Position numbers and translations under genes: made by a program
The notes under the pieces: generated by a model
Told to the model about the DNA's origin: nothing
Seen by the model: the letters and a program-made list of their open reading frames with translations, nothing else
Database searches by the model: none
NCBI GenBank assembly: GCA_910585635.1
Contig: CAJUFE010000020.1
Coordinates: 1 to 64,000 of the forward strand
Source of the DNA: an uncultured Lachnospiraceae bacterium
GTDB lineage: Bacteria; Bacillota; Clostridia; Lachnospirales; Lachnospiraceae
Length of the DNA: 64,000 nucleotides
Reading direction: 5' to 3'
In this document: positions 34,035-42,275 of the stretch, piece by piece
How the letters are laid out: the number at the start of each line of letters is the position of its first letter
Position numbering within the stretch: the stretch's first letter is position 1

Positions 34035-34064
34035 AAGATACGGCTGCTCCGGCAGCCGTATCTT
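34035..34064 (-). terminator. intrinsic terminator of hemW
   Basis: A 13-bp perfect stem (34035-34047 with 34052-34064, four-base loop) starts directly at the hemW stop codon, followed on the minus strand by TTTGCTTTTTT. Confidence 0.9.
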
Positions 34065-35342
34065 TCATCCGTCCAGCAAAAACTCGCTGAACACCCGATT
34101 GCTCACATCCATCCCCCACTCGGTCAATGCGATGTCCCTTCCCCTCTGGGTCAGCAGCCCCTTCTCCACCAGCTTTTGGATCACCTCGCCATAAACAGTG
34201 TCCATGTGGACGCCAAAAGCCTCCACAAAGGCTGCATTGGAAACACCTTTAGTCATGCGCAGGCCCAGGAACATGAATTCCTCCATCTGCTCCCTGCGGC
34301 TAAGGACATGGATATCGCCGTGGAGACGGTCCAGTCCGTCCAGAGAAAGATCCAGCTCCTGGTAGACCGCTATATCGGCTTCATTGCAGAACCGGCAGCC
34401 ATCGACGAAAGAGGCGGCCCCGATACCGAAGCCCAGATACTCCACACCAGTCCAATAGCCCACATTATGGCGGCAATGGAGGCCTCGCTTTGCATGATTG
34501 GAGATCTCATACCGCTCGTACCCGGCTTCCTCCAAAAGGCTCTTCGTCAGATGATACATCTGCCGGTCTGTCTCTTCGTCCACCAGCGGCGGCCACCCGC
34601 CAAGGATATCCGGCCACTCCTCCGGCCCCTCGCTCCAGTCCTCCGGCTCTGCAGACGGTCTGGCCGGCGTTCCGGCCAGATCCCCTCTGGTCTTCTTTCG
34701 CGGGTCTCCGAAGCCATAGTGGTCCCCGAAGGGCGTCCCCTCCTCCACGATCAGGCTGTAAGCAGAGATATGCTCCGGCTTCAGCATGATGATCTTCCTA
34801 AGGGTGTTCCGCCAGGAGCTCAAGGTCTGCCCGGGGATCCCGCTCATCAGATCTACATTGATGTTGGTGAACCCGGCCATCCTGGCATTCTGGAAGGCCT
34901 TCAGAAAATCCTCATAGATGTGGATCCGCCCCAAAAGCTTCAGCTCTTCATCGCTGGCGGACTGGACCCCTAAGCTCAGCCGGTTGATCCCCGCCGCCCG
35001 GTAGATGGGGAGCTTTTTCCCCAGAAGGGTCCCCGGGTTCGCCTCTATGGTGATCTCGGCATCCTCCGCCACCGTAAAGGCTCTCCGGACCGCCTGCATC
35101 AGCAGGGTGATCTGCTCTGGCTCCAGCACAGAAGGGGTCCCTCCGCCGATGAAGATCGTATCCACCCGATACTCGCTGTACCAAGGGCCCGACGCCCCGA
35201 TCTCACAGCGCAGCTGATCCATATATTCCGCCTGTACATCCCGGCCCCCACGAAAGGAGAGGAAATCGCAATACAGGCATTTCCTCTCGCAAAACGGGAT
35301 GTGGATATACAGCTCCAGGCTCTTTTTCTTATTCTTGTCCAT
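34065..35342 (-). CDS. hemW: radical SAM heme chaperone HemW
   Basis: 425 residues. Radical SAM motif PFCERKCLYCDF (CxxxCxxC) near residue 18, GGGTPSVLE, and the HemN C-terminal domain. HemW-type proteins bind heme and lack the coproporphyrinogen dehydrogenase activity of HemN. About 35-40 extra residues rich in Glu, Pro, Trp and Gly (around DLAGTPARPSAEPEDW) interrupt the region after TPFGDHYGFGDP, which is unusual for the family. Follows lepA by 132 bases, the conserved Clostridia order. Confidence 0.92.
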   Translation of the reverse strand: MDKNKKKSLELYIHIPFCERKCLYCDFLSFRGGRDVQAEYMDQLRCEIGASGPWYSEYRVDTIFIGGGTPSVLEPEQITLLMQAVRRAFTVAEDAEITIEANPGTLLGKKLPIYRAAGINRLSLGVQSASDEELKLLGRIHIYEDFLKAFQNARMAGFTNINVDLMSGIPGQTLSSWRNTLRKIIMLKPEHISAYSLIVEEGTPFGDHYGFGDPRKKTRGDLAGTPARPSAEPEDWSEGPEEWPDILGGWPPLVDEETDRQMYHLTKSLLEEAGYERYEISNHAKRGLHCRHNVGYWTGVEYLGFGIGAASFVDGCRFCNEADIAVYQELDLSLDGLDRLHGDIHVLSRREQMEEFMFLGLRMTKGVSNAAFVEAFGVHMDTVYGEVIQKLVEKGLLTQRGRDIALTEWGMDVSNRVFSEFLLDG

Positions 35343-35474
35343 AGTCTATCCGATCTTTTCCCATACCACGCATCTGGTCTGTCTGACCCCTTGCAGCTTT
35401 GCCAGCCAGTCCTCCTGGCCGCTCAGGATATCCTCTGGCCTCTCCACCGGTCCCCAGGCCGTCTGCTGACCATC

Positions 35475-37289
35475 TTACTCCTCGTCCAGCTTCAGCACGC
35501 TCATGAACGCCTTCTGCGGGATCTCTACGCTGCCGATCTGGCGCATCCGCTTTTTGCCTTCCTTCTGCTTCTCCAAAAGCTTCCGCTTCCGGGTGATATC
35601 GCCGCCGTAGCATTTGGCCAGTACATCCTTGCGCACAGCCTTTACCGTCTCCCTGGCGATGATCTTCCCGCCCACGGCCGCCTGGATCGGGATCTCGAAC
35701 AGGTGGCGCGGGATCTCCTCCTTTAACTTCTCGCACATCTTCCGCCCCCGCTCATAGGCCGACCCGGCATGGACGATAAAGGAAAGGGCGTCCACCTCTT
35801 CCCGGTTCACCAGGATATCCAGCTTCACCAGCTCTGAAGGCTCATAGCCCTTCAGATCGTAGTCAAAGGAGGCATAGCCCCTGGATCTGGATTTTAAGGC
35901 GTCAAAGAAATCATAGATGATCTCATTTAGGGGCAGCTCGTACTTTAAGAGGGCTCTGGTCTCTTCCATATATTCCATCCCCAGATAAACACCCCGGCGC
36001 TCCTGGCACAGCTTCATGATCGCGCCCACAAATTCCGTGGTCACCATGATCTCCGCCGTGACGATCGGCTCTTCCATGTGGTCGATCTCCGTGGGGTCCG
36101 GCAGATTAGAGGGATTGGTGAGACAGATCATCTCCCCGTCCCGCTTATAGACGTGGTAGACCACACCGGGGGCGGTGGTCACCAGATCTAAGTCATACTC
36201 CCGCTCCAGGCGCTCCTGGATGATCTCCAGATGGAGCAGCCCCAAAAAACCGCAGCGGAAGCCAAAGCCAAGGGCCAGGGAGGTCTCCGGTTCATAGAAG
36301 AGGGAGGCATCATTGAGCTGGAGCTTTTCTAAGGCATCCCGCAGGTCCGGGTATTTGGTGCTGTCCGCCGGATAAAGGCCGCAGTAGACCATGGAGGTGA
36401 CTTTTTTATAGCCGGGCAGCGGCGCCGCGCAGGGGGCCAGCCGGTCCGTCACCGTATCGCCCACCTCTGTATCCTTCACGTTCTTGATGCTGGCGGTCAG
36501 ATAGCCTACCATGCCGGCGCTCAGCTCCTCGCAGGGGATGAACTGTCCCGCGCCGAAATAGCCCACCTCCACCACATCCGCCTCGGCTTTCGTGGCCATC
36601 ATGCGGATCGGGGTCCCCTTTTTCACTGTGCCTTCCTTGATCCGGCAGAATACGATCACGCCCTTGTAGGGATCGTACAGGGAATCGAAGATCAGCGCCT
36701 GCAATGGCGCACCCGGATCGCCCTGGGGCGGCGGCAGCTTCTCCACGATGGCCTCCAGCACATCCTCCACGTTCAGCCCGGTCTTAGCCGAGATCTGGGG
36801 CGCGTCGTGGGCCTCGATGCCGATCACGTCCTCGATCTCCTCCACCACCCGGTCCGGATCCGCGCTGGGAAGATCGATCTTATTGATCACGGGGAACACG
36901 TCCAGGTCGTGGTCCAGGGCCATATAGACATTCGCCAGGGTCTGGGCTTCGATCCCCTGGGCCGCGTCCACCACCAGCACCGCTCCGTCGCAGGCCGCCA
37001 GTGACCGGGATACCTCGTAATTAAAATCCACGTGTCCTGGAGTATCGATCAGATTAAAGATATATTCCTGGCCGTTTTTGGCTGTATAAACGGTGCGGAC
37101 GGTCTGGGCCTTGATCGTGATCCCCCGCTCCCGCTCGATATCCATATTGTCCAGGATCTGATCCTGCATCTCTCTCTGGGTCAGCAGCCCGGTCTTCTCG
37201 ATGATCCGATCGGCCAGGGTGGATTTGCCGTGATCGATATGGGCGATGATACAGAAATTGCGGATATTCTTTTGTTCGATATTCGCCAT
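35475..37289 (-). CDS. lepA: elongation factor 4 (LepA)
   Basis: 604 residues, the standard length. GTPase motifs AHIDHGKST (G1), DTPGHVDF (G3) and NKIDLPSAD (G4), then domains II, III, V and the LepA-specific C-terminal domain (GFRCGFLGLLHLEI, KCYGGDITRKRKLLEKQKEG). Ribosome-bound GTPase involved in back-translocation and initiation quality. ATG at 37289 with GGAGAGG upstream. Part of the spoIIP-lepA-hemW series. Confidence 0.98.
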   Translation of the reverse strand: MANIEQKNIRNFCIIAHIDHGKSTLADRIIEKTGLLTQREMQDQILDNMDIERERGITIKAQTVRTVYTAKNGQEYIFNLIDTPGHVDFNYEVSRSLAACDGAVLVVDAAQGIEAQTLANVYMALDHDLDVFPVINKIDLPSADPDRVVEEIEDVIGIEAHDAPQISAKTGLNVEDVLEAIVEKLPPPQGDPGAPLQALIFDSLYDPYKGVIVFCRIKEGTVKKGTPIRMMATKAEADVVEVGYFGAGQFIPCEELSAGMVGYLTASIKNVKDTEVGDTVTDRLAPCAAPLPGYKKVTSMVYCGLYPADSTKYPDLRDALEKLQLNDASLFYEPETSLALGFGFRCGFLGLLHLEIIQERLEREYDLDLVTTAPGVVYHVYKRDGEMICLTNPSNLPDPTEIDHMEEPIVTAEIMVTTEFVGAIMKLCQERRGVYLGMEYMEETRALLKYELPLNEIIYDFFDALKSRSRGYASFDYDLKGYEPSELVKLDILVNREEVDALSFIVHAGSAYERGRKMCEKLKEEIPRHLFEIPIQAAVGGKIIARETVKAVRKDVLAKCYGGDITRKRKLLEKQKEGKKRMRQIGSVEIPQKAFMSVLKLDEE

Positions 37290-37406
37290 GTGCTACCTCT
37301 CCTCCTGTTTTTTGTCTATCTGGATCTATATTGCACGGATCTTGCCGTATTTTATGGTCTGCATCTGTCTTACAGCACCTTTTGACCTTGGTATCATACC
37401 ATTTTT

Positions 37407-38912
37407 TTATTTCCCGCGCAACACCATCGTGAAAACTTCCGCCAAAGGTTCCATGGCGTTCAAAACTTCTTCATAAGTGTTGGTCTGGGCCCCGGCCTCC
37501 ACCAGGCAGGAACGGGGTCTTAAGTGCTGGTTATACCGGAGCCCCTTTAAGTAGATCTTTCTTGCAAAGCCCGGAAAGTATGCTTCCGCTTTCAGCTGGA
37601 GCTGCAGGCTGAAGGCAAGGTTCTCTTCCCGGTAAGGGTTCTCCAGATAAGGGATCGGGCCGTCCGGGGTCTGGCTCAAGCCGTTAAAGAACATGATCTG
37701 GGCGGTGGGCTTCCCCCCTACCTCTGTGACCAGATGGGTCCCGGACCGCACGCCGTCCCGGTGCAGATCGATCACCACCTGGATCGAAGGGTTCTCCTCC
37801 AAGATCTTCCCGATCCCCTCCAAAGCATAGGTATAGGCCTTGTTCCGGTCCAGCTCACCGTCCTTCACATCATAGACCGAGCGGTCATGATAGACGGTAA
37901 ACCCTTTGGCCTCCAAAAGCTGGGCCAGATAGCTGCCGGCTCCTACGATCGTCTCCCCCTCCCCCGAGTCGGCAAAGGCCTCCTGGGAATGGGTATGGTA
38001 GATGAGGATCTGAGGACCGCCAGCCCTCGGCTGCCCATCGACCTCCGGCCGGACGGCCACTTCGTCCAGCCGGAGATCGTAGCGCAGCAGCTTTTTCGCG
38101 TCCATCAGCTCCCGGCTGGCCGTGGTGGAGGTATGTACACTGTAAAAATGGCTCATCAGAAAATCATAGTCCTCCATCTGGGCCAGCTGATAGGTCCGCC
38201 CGGGGAAGGCGGTCTTTTGGGCCAGGACCTTGTCCTGCAGGACGGCCTGGCTGCTCTCGCCCTCTCCTGCCCCGGCCATATCCCCAGGCTGCCCTTTTGC
38301 CCCCAACACACCGTTTCCGGCGCCCTCGGCTGCTTCCGCGCCTCCCCCGTCAGAAGAGCCATCCCCGCCTGCACTCGCAGATCCATATTGCTGGCCATCT
38401 CCTGTCGGTCCAGCTTTCGATGAGCCGTCCCCGCCTGCGACCACAGATCCGCCTGCGCTCCCAGACACGTCCCCGGCTCCGTTCCCGGCCAGCTCCAGCC
38501 CCGGCTGCCACAGATCGGCTCCCCCCGGTCCGCCGGTCTCTTCATTACCATACAGCGCCAGATAGCTGTGTTCCTGGAAAAAAGCCTCCATGTCCTTCGC
38601 CGCCCGGTAGGAAGGGTCCGCTTCCCCCGCTGTCCGGACCCTCCCCGTCCCTTCCATCGCCGGAGCCGGGTAAAACCGCTCCCAGACATCCTGTAAGATC
38701 TTCTGCCCTGCTGCTGATGCCATCGCCTCCAGCCCTGGCAGAACATGACCAGCCACACGGAGACCGGCAGACATATCCCAAAGCTTTACGGATACCAGAA
38801 GAAGGGCCGCCGCCAGCACGGCCCTAAAGGAACGCTTTAAAAAACGTCTGGTAAAAGCGGCTCTTTGCCCTCTCACCCGGACCCTTGCCCATAAGATCCT
38901 CCTCCATCCCAT
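37407..38912 (-). CDS. spoIIP: stage II sporulation protein P (peptidoglycan amidase/endopeptidase)
   Basis: About 501 residues. One N-terminal TM helix (AVLAAALLLVSVKLW), a linker and a C-terminal SpoIIP domain with IYHTHSQEAF, VVIDLHRDG and LVEAGAQTNT holding zinc ligands and catalytic Glu. Degrades septal peptidoglycan during engulfment with SpoIID and SpoIIM. Between TM and enzyme domain lies an extra low-complexity stretch of about 90 Gly/Ala/Ser/Asp residues. Start uncertain: ATG at 38912 has AGGTGAT 9 bases upstream; a TTG at 38933 is also open. Confidence 0.93.
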   Translation of the reverse strand: MGWRRILWARVRVRGQRAAFTRRFLKRSFRAVLAAALLLVSVKLWDMSAGLRVAGHVLPGLEAMASAAGQKILQDVWERFYPAPAMEGTGRVRTAGEADPSYRAAKDMEAFFQEHSYLALYGNEETGGPGGADLWQPGLELAGNGAGDVSGSAGGSVVAGGDGSSKAGPTGDGQQYGSASAGGDGSSDGGGAEAAEGAGNGVLGAKGQPGDMAGAGEGESSQAVLQDKVLAQKTAFPGRTYQLAQMEDYDFLMSHFYSVHTSTTASRELMDAKKLLRYDLRLDEVAVRPEVDGQPRAGGPQILIYHTHSQEAFADSGEGETIVGAGSYLAQLLEAKGFTVYHDRSVYDVKDGELDRNKAYTYALEGIGKILEENPSIQVVIDLHRDGVRSGTHLVTEVGGKPTAQIMFFNGLSQTPDGPIPYLENPYREENLAFSLQLQLKAEAYFPGFARKIYLKGLRYNQHLRPRSCLVEAGAQTNTYEEVLNAMEPLAEVFTMVLRGK

Positions 38913-38970
38913 CCCCACAAGATCACCTGCCAAAGCTTCATCGTGATATCTTATGCGGCAGCCCGCCGCT

Positions 38971-40200
38971 TTAGGCGTTCAGATCCGCTCCCGCCCCGCC
39001 TCCATAATGAAAAGCCTGCTCCAGGGCCGACCCGATCACACGCCCCAGCTGCTCTACCCGCTCCTCGATATCCGGCGGGGTCACGAACATCGGGCCGAAC
39101 TCCGGCTCCAAAAGCTCCCGGATCAAGGCATACTGCTCATCTGGCCCCAAGCTCCCCAGATAGCCTCCAGCGCCTTTCGTGTCCTTCCCCAGCTCCAGAG
39201 CTTTCACCATAGCCCCGATCGTGTCCTGGACGATCGCCGCCGCCCCCACCACCGTAGGCACCCCCACGGCCAGCACCGGGACCCCCAGGGTCTTTCTTGT
39301 CAGTCCGCTCCGGTGGTTCCCCACACCGGACCCGGGGTGGATCCCTGTATCCGAGAGCTGGATCGTGCAGCCCAGCCTGTGGACACTCCTGGCCGCCAGG
39401 GCATCGATGGCTACCACCAGCTCCGGCCTGGTCTCCTCCACCACGCCCTTTAAGATCTCCGCCGTCTCCATCCCGGTCTGGGCCATCACCCCCGGCGCGA
39501 TCGCGCTGATCGACGCCATGCCCTGCTCTTTTAGGAATCCCTTTCCATACTGCCCGTCATAATGCCTGGTCACCTGCAGATGCTGGAGGACCCTGGGCCC
39601 CAGGGAATCCGGGGTCACATACAGGTTCCCCAGTCCCACCACCAGGACCCTCTCCGGCATCCTCTTCCGTCCCATCACGCCGCTGCCTTCCTCCTTCTGG
39701 CTCTCCTGTCTTCCCTCCTTTTCCTTCTCGCTCTCCTTCCCCTGCAGGCCCTCTTTTCCCTCCCGGGTCTGCAGCTGTCTGCCGCTCCCCTTCTCCCCAT
39801 CCCCTCTTATCAGCTTCCGGATCTGCTCCGCCAGTTCCCCGGCCAGCTTCTCCTGGAACTCCTCACTTTTCTTCTCCATCCCCTGAGCCTCCACCGTCAG
39901 ATAGACCCCCATCTCCTTCCCCATGGCTCTGGCTCCCCGCTCATTTAAGATCCGCACCTCCGAGATCTTGATCTGCTGTCCTTTAGGCTGCCACTCCCGC
40001 AGCGACACCCCGTTTATCTCCCCGCCGTCCCCCGGGAACCGTTCCTTCTCCTCCAACGCCAGGTCCGTCCGCAGCTCCACCCCCAAAGCCTTTCCGCTCC
40101 CCCGTCTGCTGCCTGCCGGCGCCTTCCTCCTCACTCTCCTCCTCTGCGTTCCCCGGAGCACACCCTTAAACCCTTTATCCCGCATCCTCATCTCTGCCAC
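38971..40200 (-). CDS. gpr: germination protease GPR (spore protease, A25 family)
   Basis: 409 residues. The propeptide-type motif RTDLALEEKE and the core RVLVVGLGNLYVTPDSLGPRV, GVMAQTGMETAEI, VVAIDALAAR and IHPGSGVGNHR identify GPR, which degrades small acid-soluble proteins at germination. A highly charged stretch of roughly 55 residues (Glu/Lys/Arg/Gly-rich, about 145-200) is inserted between the propeptide region and the conserved core. GTG start at 40200 with AAAGGA; ATG at 40191 is an alternative. 58 bases upstream of spoIIP. Confidence 0.94.
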   Translation of the reverse strand: MAEMRMRDKGFKGVLRGTQRRRVRRKAPAGSRRGSGKALGVELRTDLALEEKERFPGDGGEINGVSLREWQPKGQQIKISEVRILNERGARAMGKEMGVYLTVEAQGMEKKSEEFQEKLAGELAEQIRKLIRGDGEKGSGRQLQTREGKEGLQGKESEKEKEGRQESQKEEGSGVMGRKRMPERVLVVGLGNLYVTPDSLGPRVLQHLQVTRHYDGQYGKGFLKEQGMASISAIAPGVMAQTGMETAEILKGVVEETRPELVVAIDALAARSVHRLGCTIQLSDTGIHPGSGVGNHRSGLTRKTLGVPVLAVGVPTVVGAAAIVQDTIGAMVKALELGKDTKGAGGYLGSLGPDEQYALIRELLEPEFGPMFVTPPDIEERVEQLGRVIGSALEQAFHYGGGAGADLNA

Positions 40201-40308
40201 CTGTCCTTTCTATAAAAAACATTCCATTATCGGTCCCTCTAGTGCTGCTCTCCACTCCCACACCAATTGCTAGGCTAGCTGGCTGGCATGCCGTATGACC
40301 GAAAATCT

Positions 40309-40458
40309 GCCAGCTAAAGTAGCGGAGGGAGGGGCATGTCACATAAAGGACCCTAGCGGAACGTCGGTGCTTGGCGAGGTCTTTTCGAGCCTAGCATCCG
40401 CTACGTCCCTGCCAAGACATCGGAGCGAGAGCGCGTCCTGTTGTGACATGCCCCTCCC
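40309..40458. repeat. dispersed palindromic intergenic repeat, module I with left flank (copy C)
   Basis: Arms GGGAGGGGCATGTCACA (40327-40343) and its exact complement (40442-40458). The core includes CGGAACGTCGG, CTTGGCGAGGTC, TTTTCGAGCC and CGGAGCGAGAGCGCGTCCTG. The flank GCCAGCTAAAGTAGCGGAGG recurs at 11-50 and 29741-29770. It occupies the gap between divergent gpr and rpsT. Confidence 0.88.
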
Positions 40459-40560
40459 GCAGCGGCCCCCTCGCGACATATCAAACGCAATAAGTCTCTC
40501 TGACACAGGCGTGAACAGCAACTCTCTAGCTATTTTCCGCAAAAATCCCCCGATCATGTA

Positions 40561-40589
40561 TTGACATCCCCCGCCAACTTGAGTATGAT
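40561..40589 (+). promoter_or_regulatory. sigma-A promoter of rpsT
   Basis: Perfect TTGACA (40561-40566), 17-base spacer, TATGAT (40584-40589). Leader of about 80 bases before the rpsT start. Confidence 0.9.
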
Positions 40590-40674
40590 AGTAGAGTATG
40601 TTCACCATCGAACTGTCCGTGTCCAGGTTTTGATGGAAAACAAGAGATCTGATCAGAGAATGGAGGTGTACAAG

Positions 40675-40938
40675 ATGGCAAATATCAAATCTGCAAAGAA
40701 AAGGATCTTAGTGAACCAGACCAAGGCTGCAAGGAATAAGGCGATCCGTTCGAAAGTAAAGACCTCGATCAAGAAGGTAGAGGCTGCTGTCGCTGCCGGT
40801 GACAAGGCTGCTGCACAGGCTGCGCTGTTAGCTGCTACCAAGGAGATCGACAAGGCTGCCGGCAAGGGCGTGTACCATAAGAACAACGCGGCCCGCAAGG
40901 TATCCCGTATAGCGAAGGCTGTGAACGGCATTGCTTGA
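40675..40938 (+). CDS. rpsT: 30S ribosomal protein S20
   Basis: 87 residues, standard length. Begins MANIKSAKKRILVNQTKAAR and contains the VKTSIKKVEAAVAAGD and KGVYHKNNAARKVSRIAK blocks of S20. Binds 16S rRNA early in assembly of the small subunit. ATG at 40675 with TGGAGGTG upstream. Single-gene unit with its own promoter and terminator. Confidence 0.98.
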   Translation: MANIKSAKKRILVNQTKAARNKAIRSKVKTSIKKVEAAVAAGDKAAAQAALLAATKEIDKAAGKGVYHKNNAARKVSRIAKAVNGIA

Positions 40939-40974
40939 TCCATAGAAATAGAAAGAAATAGGATTTAAGAAAGA

Positions 40975-41013
40975 AGACCCCTCATGCTGCAGGTGTGGCA
41001 ACATGAGGGGTCT
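40975..41013 (+). terminator. intrinsic terminator of rpsT
   Basis: AGACCCCTCATG (40975-40986) pairs perfectly with CATGAGGGGTCT (41002-41013), followed by seven T. Confidence 0.95.
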
Positions 41014-41118
41014 TTTTTTATGTCCCTGTCCCGGCTTCGCCGTTCACGGCAGTATGCTCTTTTGCCCAGTGCATAAAGGGTCCGCCAGGGTGATGCAGAC
41101 CGTACGTATGCCAGGCTC

Positions 41119-42090
41119 TCAGATCCTCTTGCAGATCAAGATCTCCACGGCCAGCCGGTCCTGGAGCCTGCCCTGCTTCACCGCTTCTTCTGTCTCCACG
41201 CAGAGCTCCAGATAAGAGAGGAGCTGCTCCCTGGTGAAGGCTCTGGACTGGGTGAGGAGCTTTCCCACCACAAAAGGCGGCAGCTTTAAGCCGGAGGCGA
41301 TCTCCGCCTTCGCCACGCCTTTGCCGGCCATATCCTTGATCGTCAAAAGCTGGTTGAACTGGCGGGCGATCAGGAATAAGATCCGCATAGGCGGCTCTCT
41401 TAAGAGCAGCAGGTCCTCATACAGCTCCATGGCCCTTTGGACCTTGCGGCTGGAGATCGCCCCGATCATCTCAAAGATCTTATTGGTCAGCTGGGTCGTG
41501 CAGATGGCCTCCACATCCTGGGCCGTGATCACATCCCGCCCCAGGGTATAGCTGATCAGCTTGTCCAGCTCCGAGCGGATATTTTCCATATCATCCCCGG
41601 TCTTACTGAGGAGCAGCTCCATGGTGGCGCCGGTGATCTTCTTGCCCTCCCTGGCCAGCAGTCTGGCGGCCCAGTTAGACAGCTGGGCCGGGGTCTGACG
41701 GCCCAGCTCGGCCGCGTAGCCCACCTTTTTCACCGCTTTATACAGCTTGCCCCGCTTATCCACCTCCGATTCCACAAAGAGCATGCAGGTGCTCTCCGGC
41801 AGCTGGGGCAGATAGGCGGCCAGCTGTTCGGCACTCCCCTTGAACAGGCCGCTGTCCTCCAAGAGCAGCAGCCGCTTTTCGGCGAAAAAGGGCATGGTAT
41901 CAGCCAGTCCGATGATCTCCGGGATATCCATCCCTTTTCCCTCGAAATGATGGAAGTTCATGGTGTCATCCCCCAGGATGGCCTCTTTTAAACGGTTCTT
42001 ATAGCTCCTCTTTAAAAAGTTCTCTTCCCCGTACAGGAGGTAGACCCGCTTGAACGCTCTTTTCTTTATGTCCTGGTCCAGCGTCTGCAT
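41119..42090 (-). CDS. holA: DNA polymerase III subunit delta
   Basis: 323 residues. N-terminal VYLLYGEENFLKRSYKNRL and MNFHHFEGK are typical of HolA; the remainder has the clamp-loader AAA-like and collar helices. Part of the clamp loader that places the beta clamp on DNA. The ATG shares its A with the stop of an upstream stub (TGATG), so it is translationally coupled to it. Lies between comEC and rpsT as in related genomes. Confidence 0.95.
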   Translation of the reverse strand: MQTLDQDIKKRAFKRVYLLYGEENFLKRSYKNRLKEAILGDDTMNFHHFEGKGMDIPEIIGLADTMPFFAEKRLLLLEDSGLFKGSAEQLAAYLPQLPESTCMLFVESEVDKRGKLYKAVKKVGYAAELGRQTPAQLSNWAARLLAREGKKITGATMELLLSKTGDDMENIRSELDKLISYTLGRDVITAQDVEAICTTQLTNKIFEMIGAISSRKVQRAMELYEDLLLLREPPMRILFLIARQFNQLLTIKDMAGKGVAKAEIASGLKLPPFVVGKLLTQSRAFTREQLLSYLELCVETEEAVKQGRLQDRLAVEILICKRI

Positions 42091-42239
42091 CAGGACTGCC
42101 CCGCTTTTTTTGCGCTCCCGCGACCATAATGGAGCAGGACCTTCTGATAGCCATAGGCCTTGATCAGACTGCCCACCTCCTTTTCCTTCTCTTTTCCAAA
42201 GATGATCCTCGCGGGGATCCTCACATCAAAATCCTTCAT
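42090..42239 (-). pseudogene. N-terminal remnant of an iron-containing alcohol dehydrogenase
   Basis: 49 codons. The product has PARIIFGKEKEKEVGSLI and KVLLHYGRGSAKKAG, which match the first 50 residues of Fe-dependent (butanol-type) alcohol dehydrogenases, normally about 390 residues. The rest is gone: the frame ends in TGA overlapping the holA ATG as TGATG. It keeps an AAGGAGAG RBS, so the stub is probably still translated and may serve as a coupling leader for holA. Sits between comEC and holA in the same direction. Confidence 0.75.
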
Positions 42240-42275
42240 CGCTCTCTCCTTGTTCCTTGTGATCTGGGACGTCCA

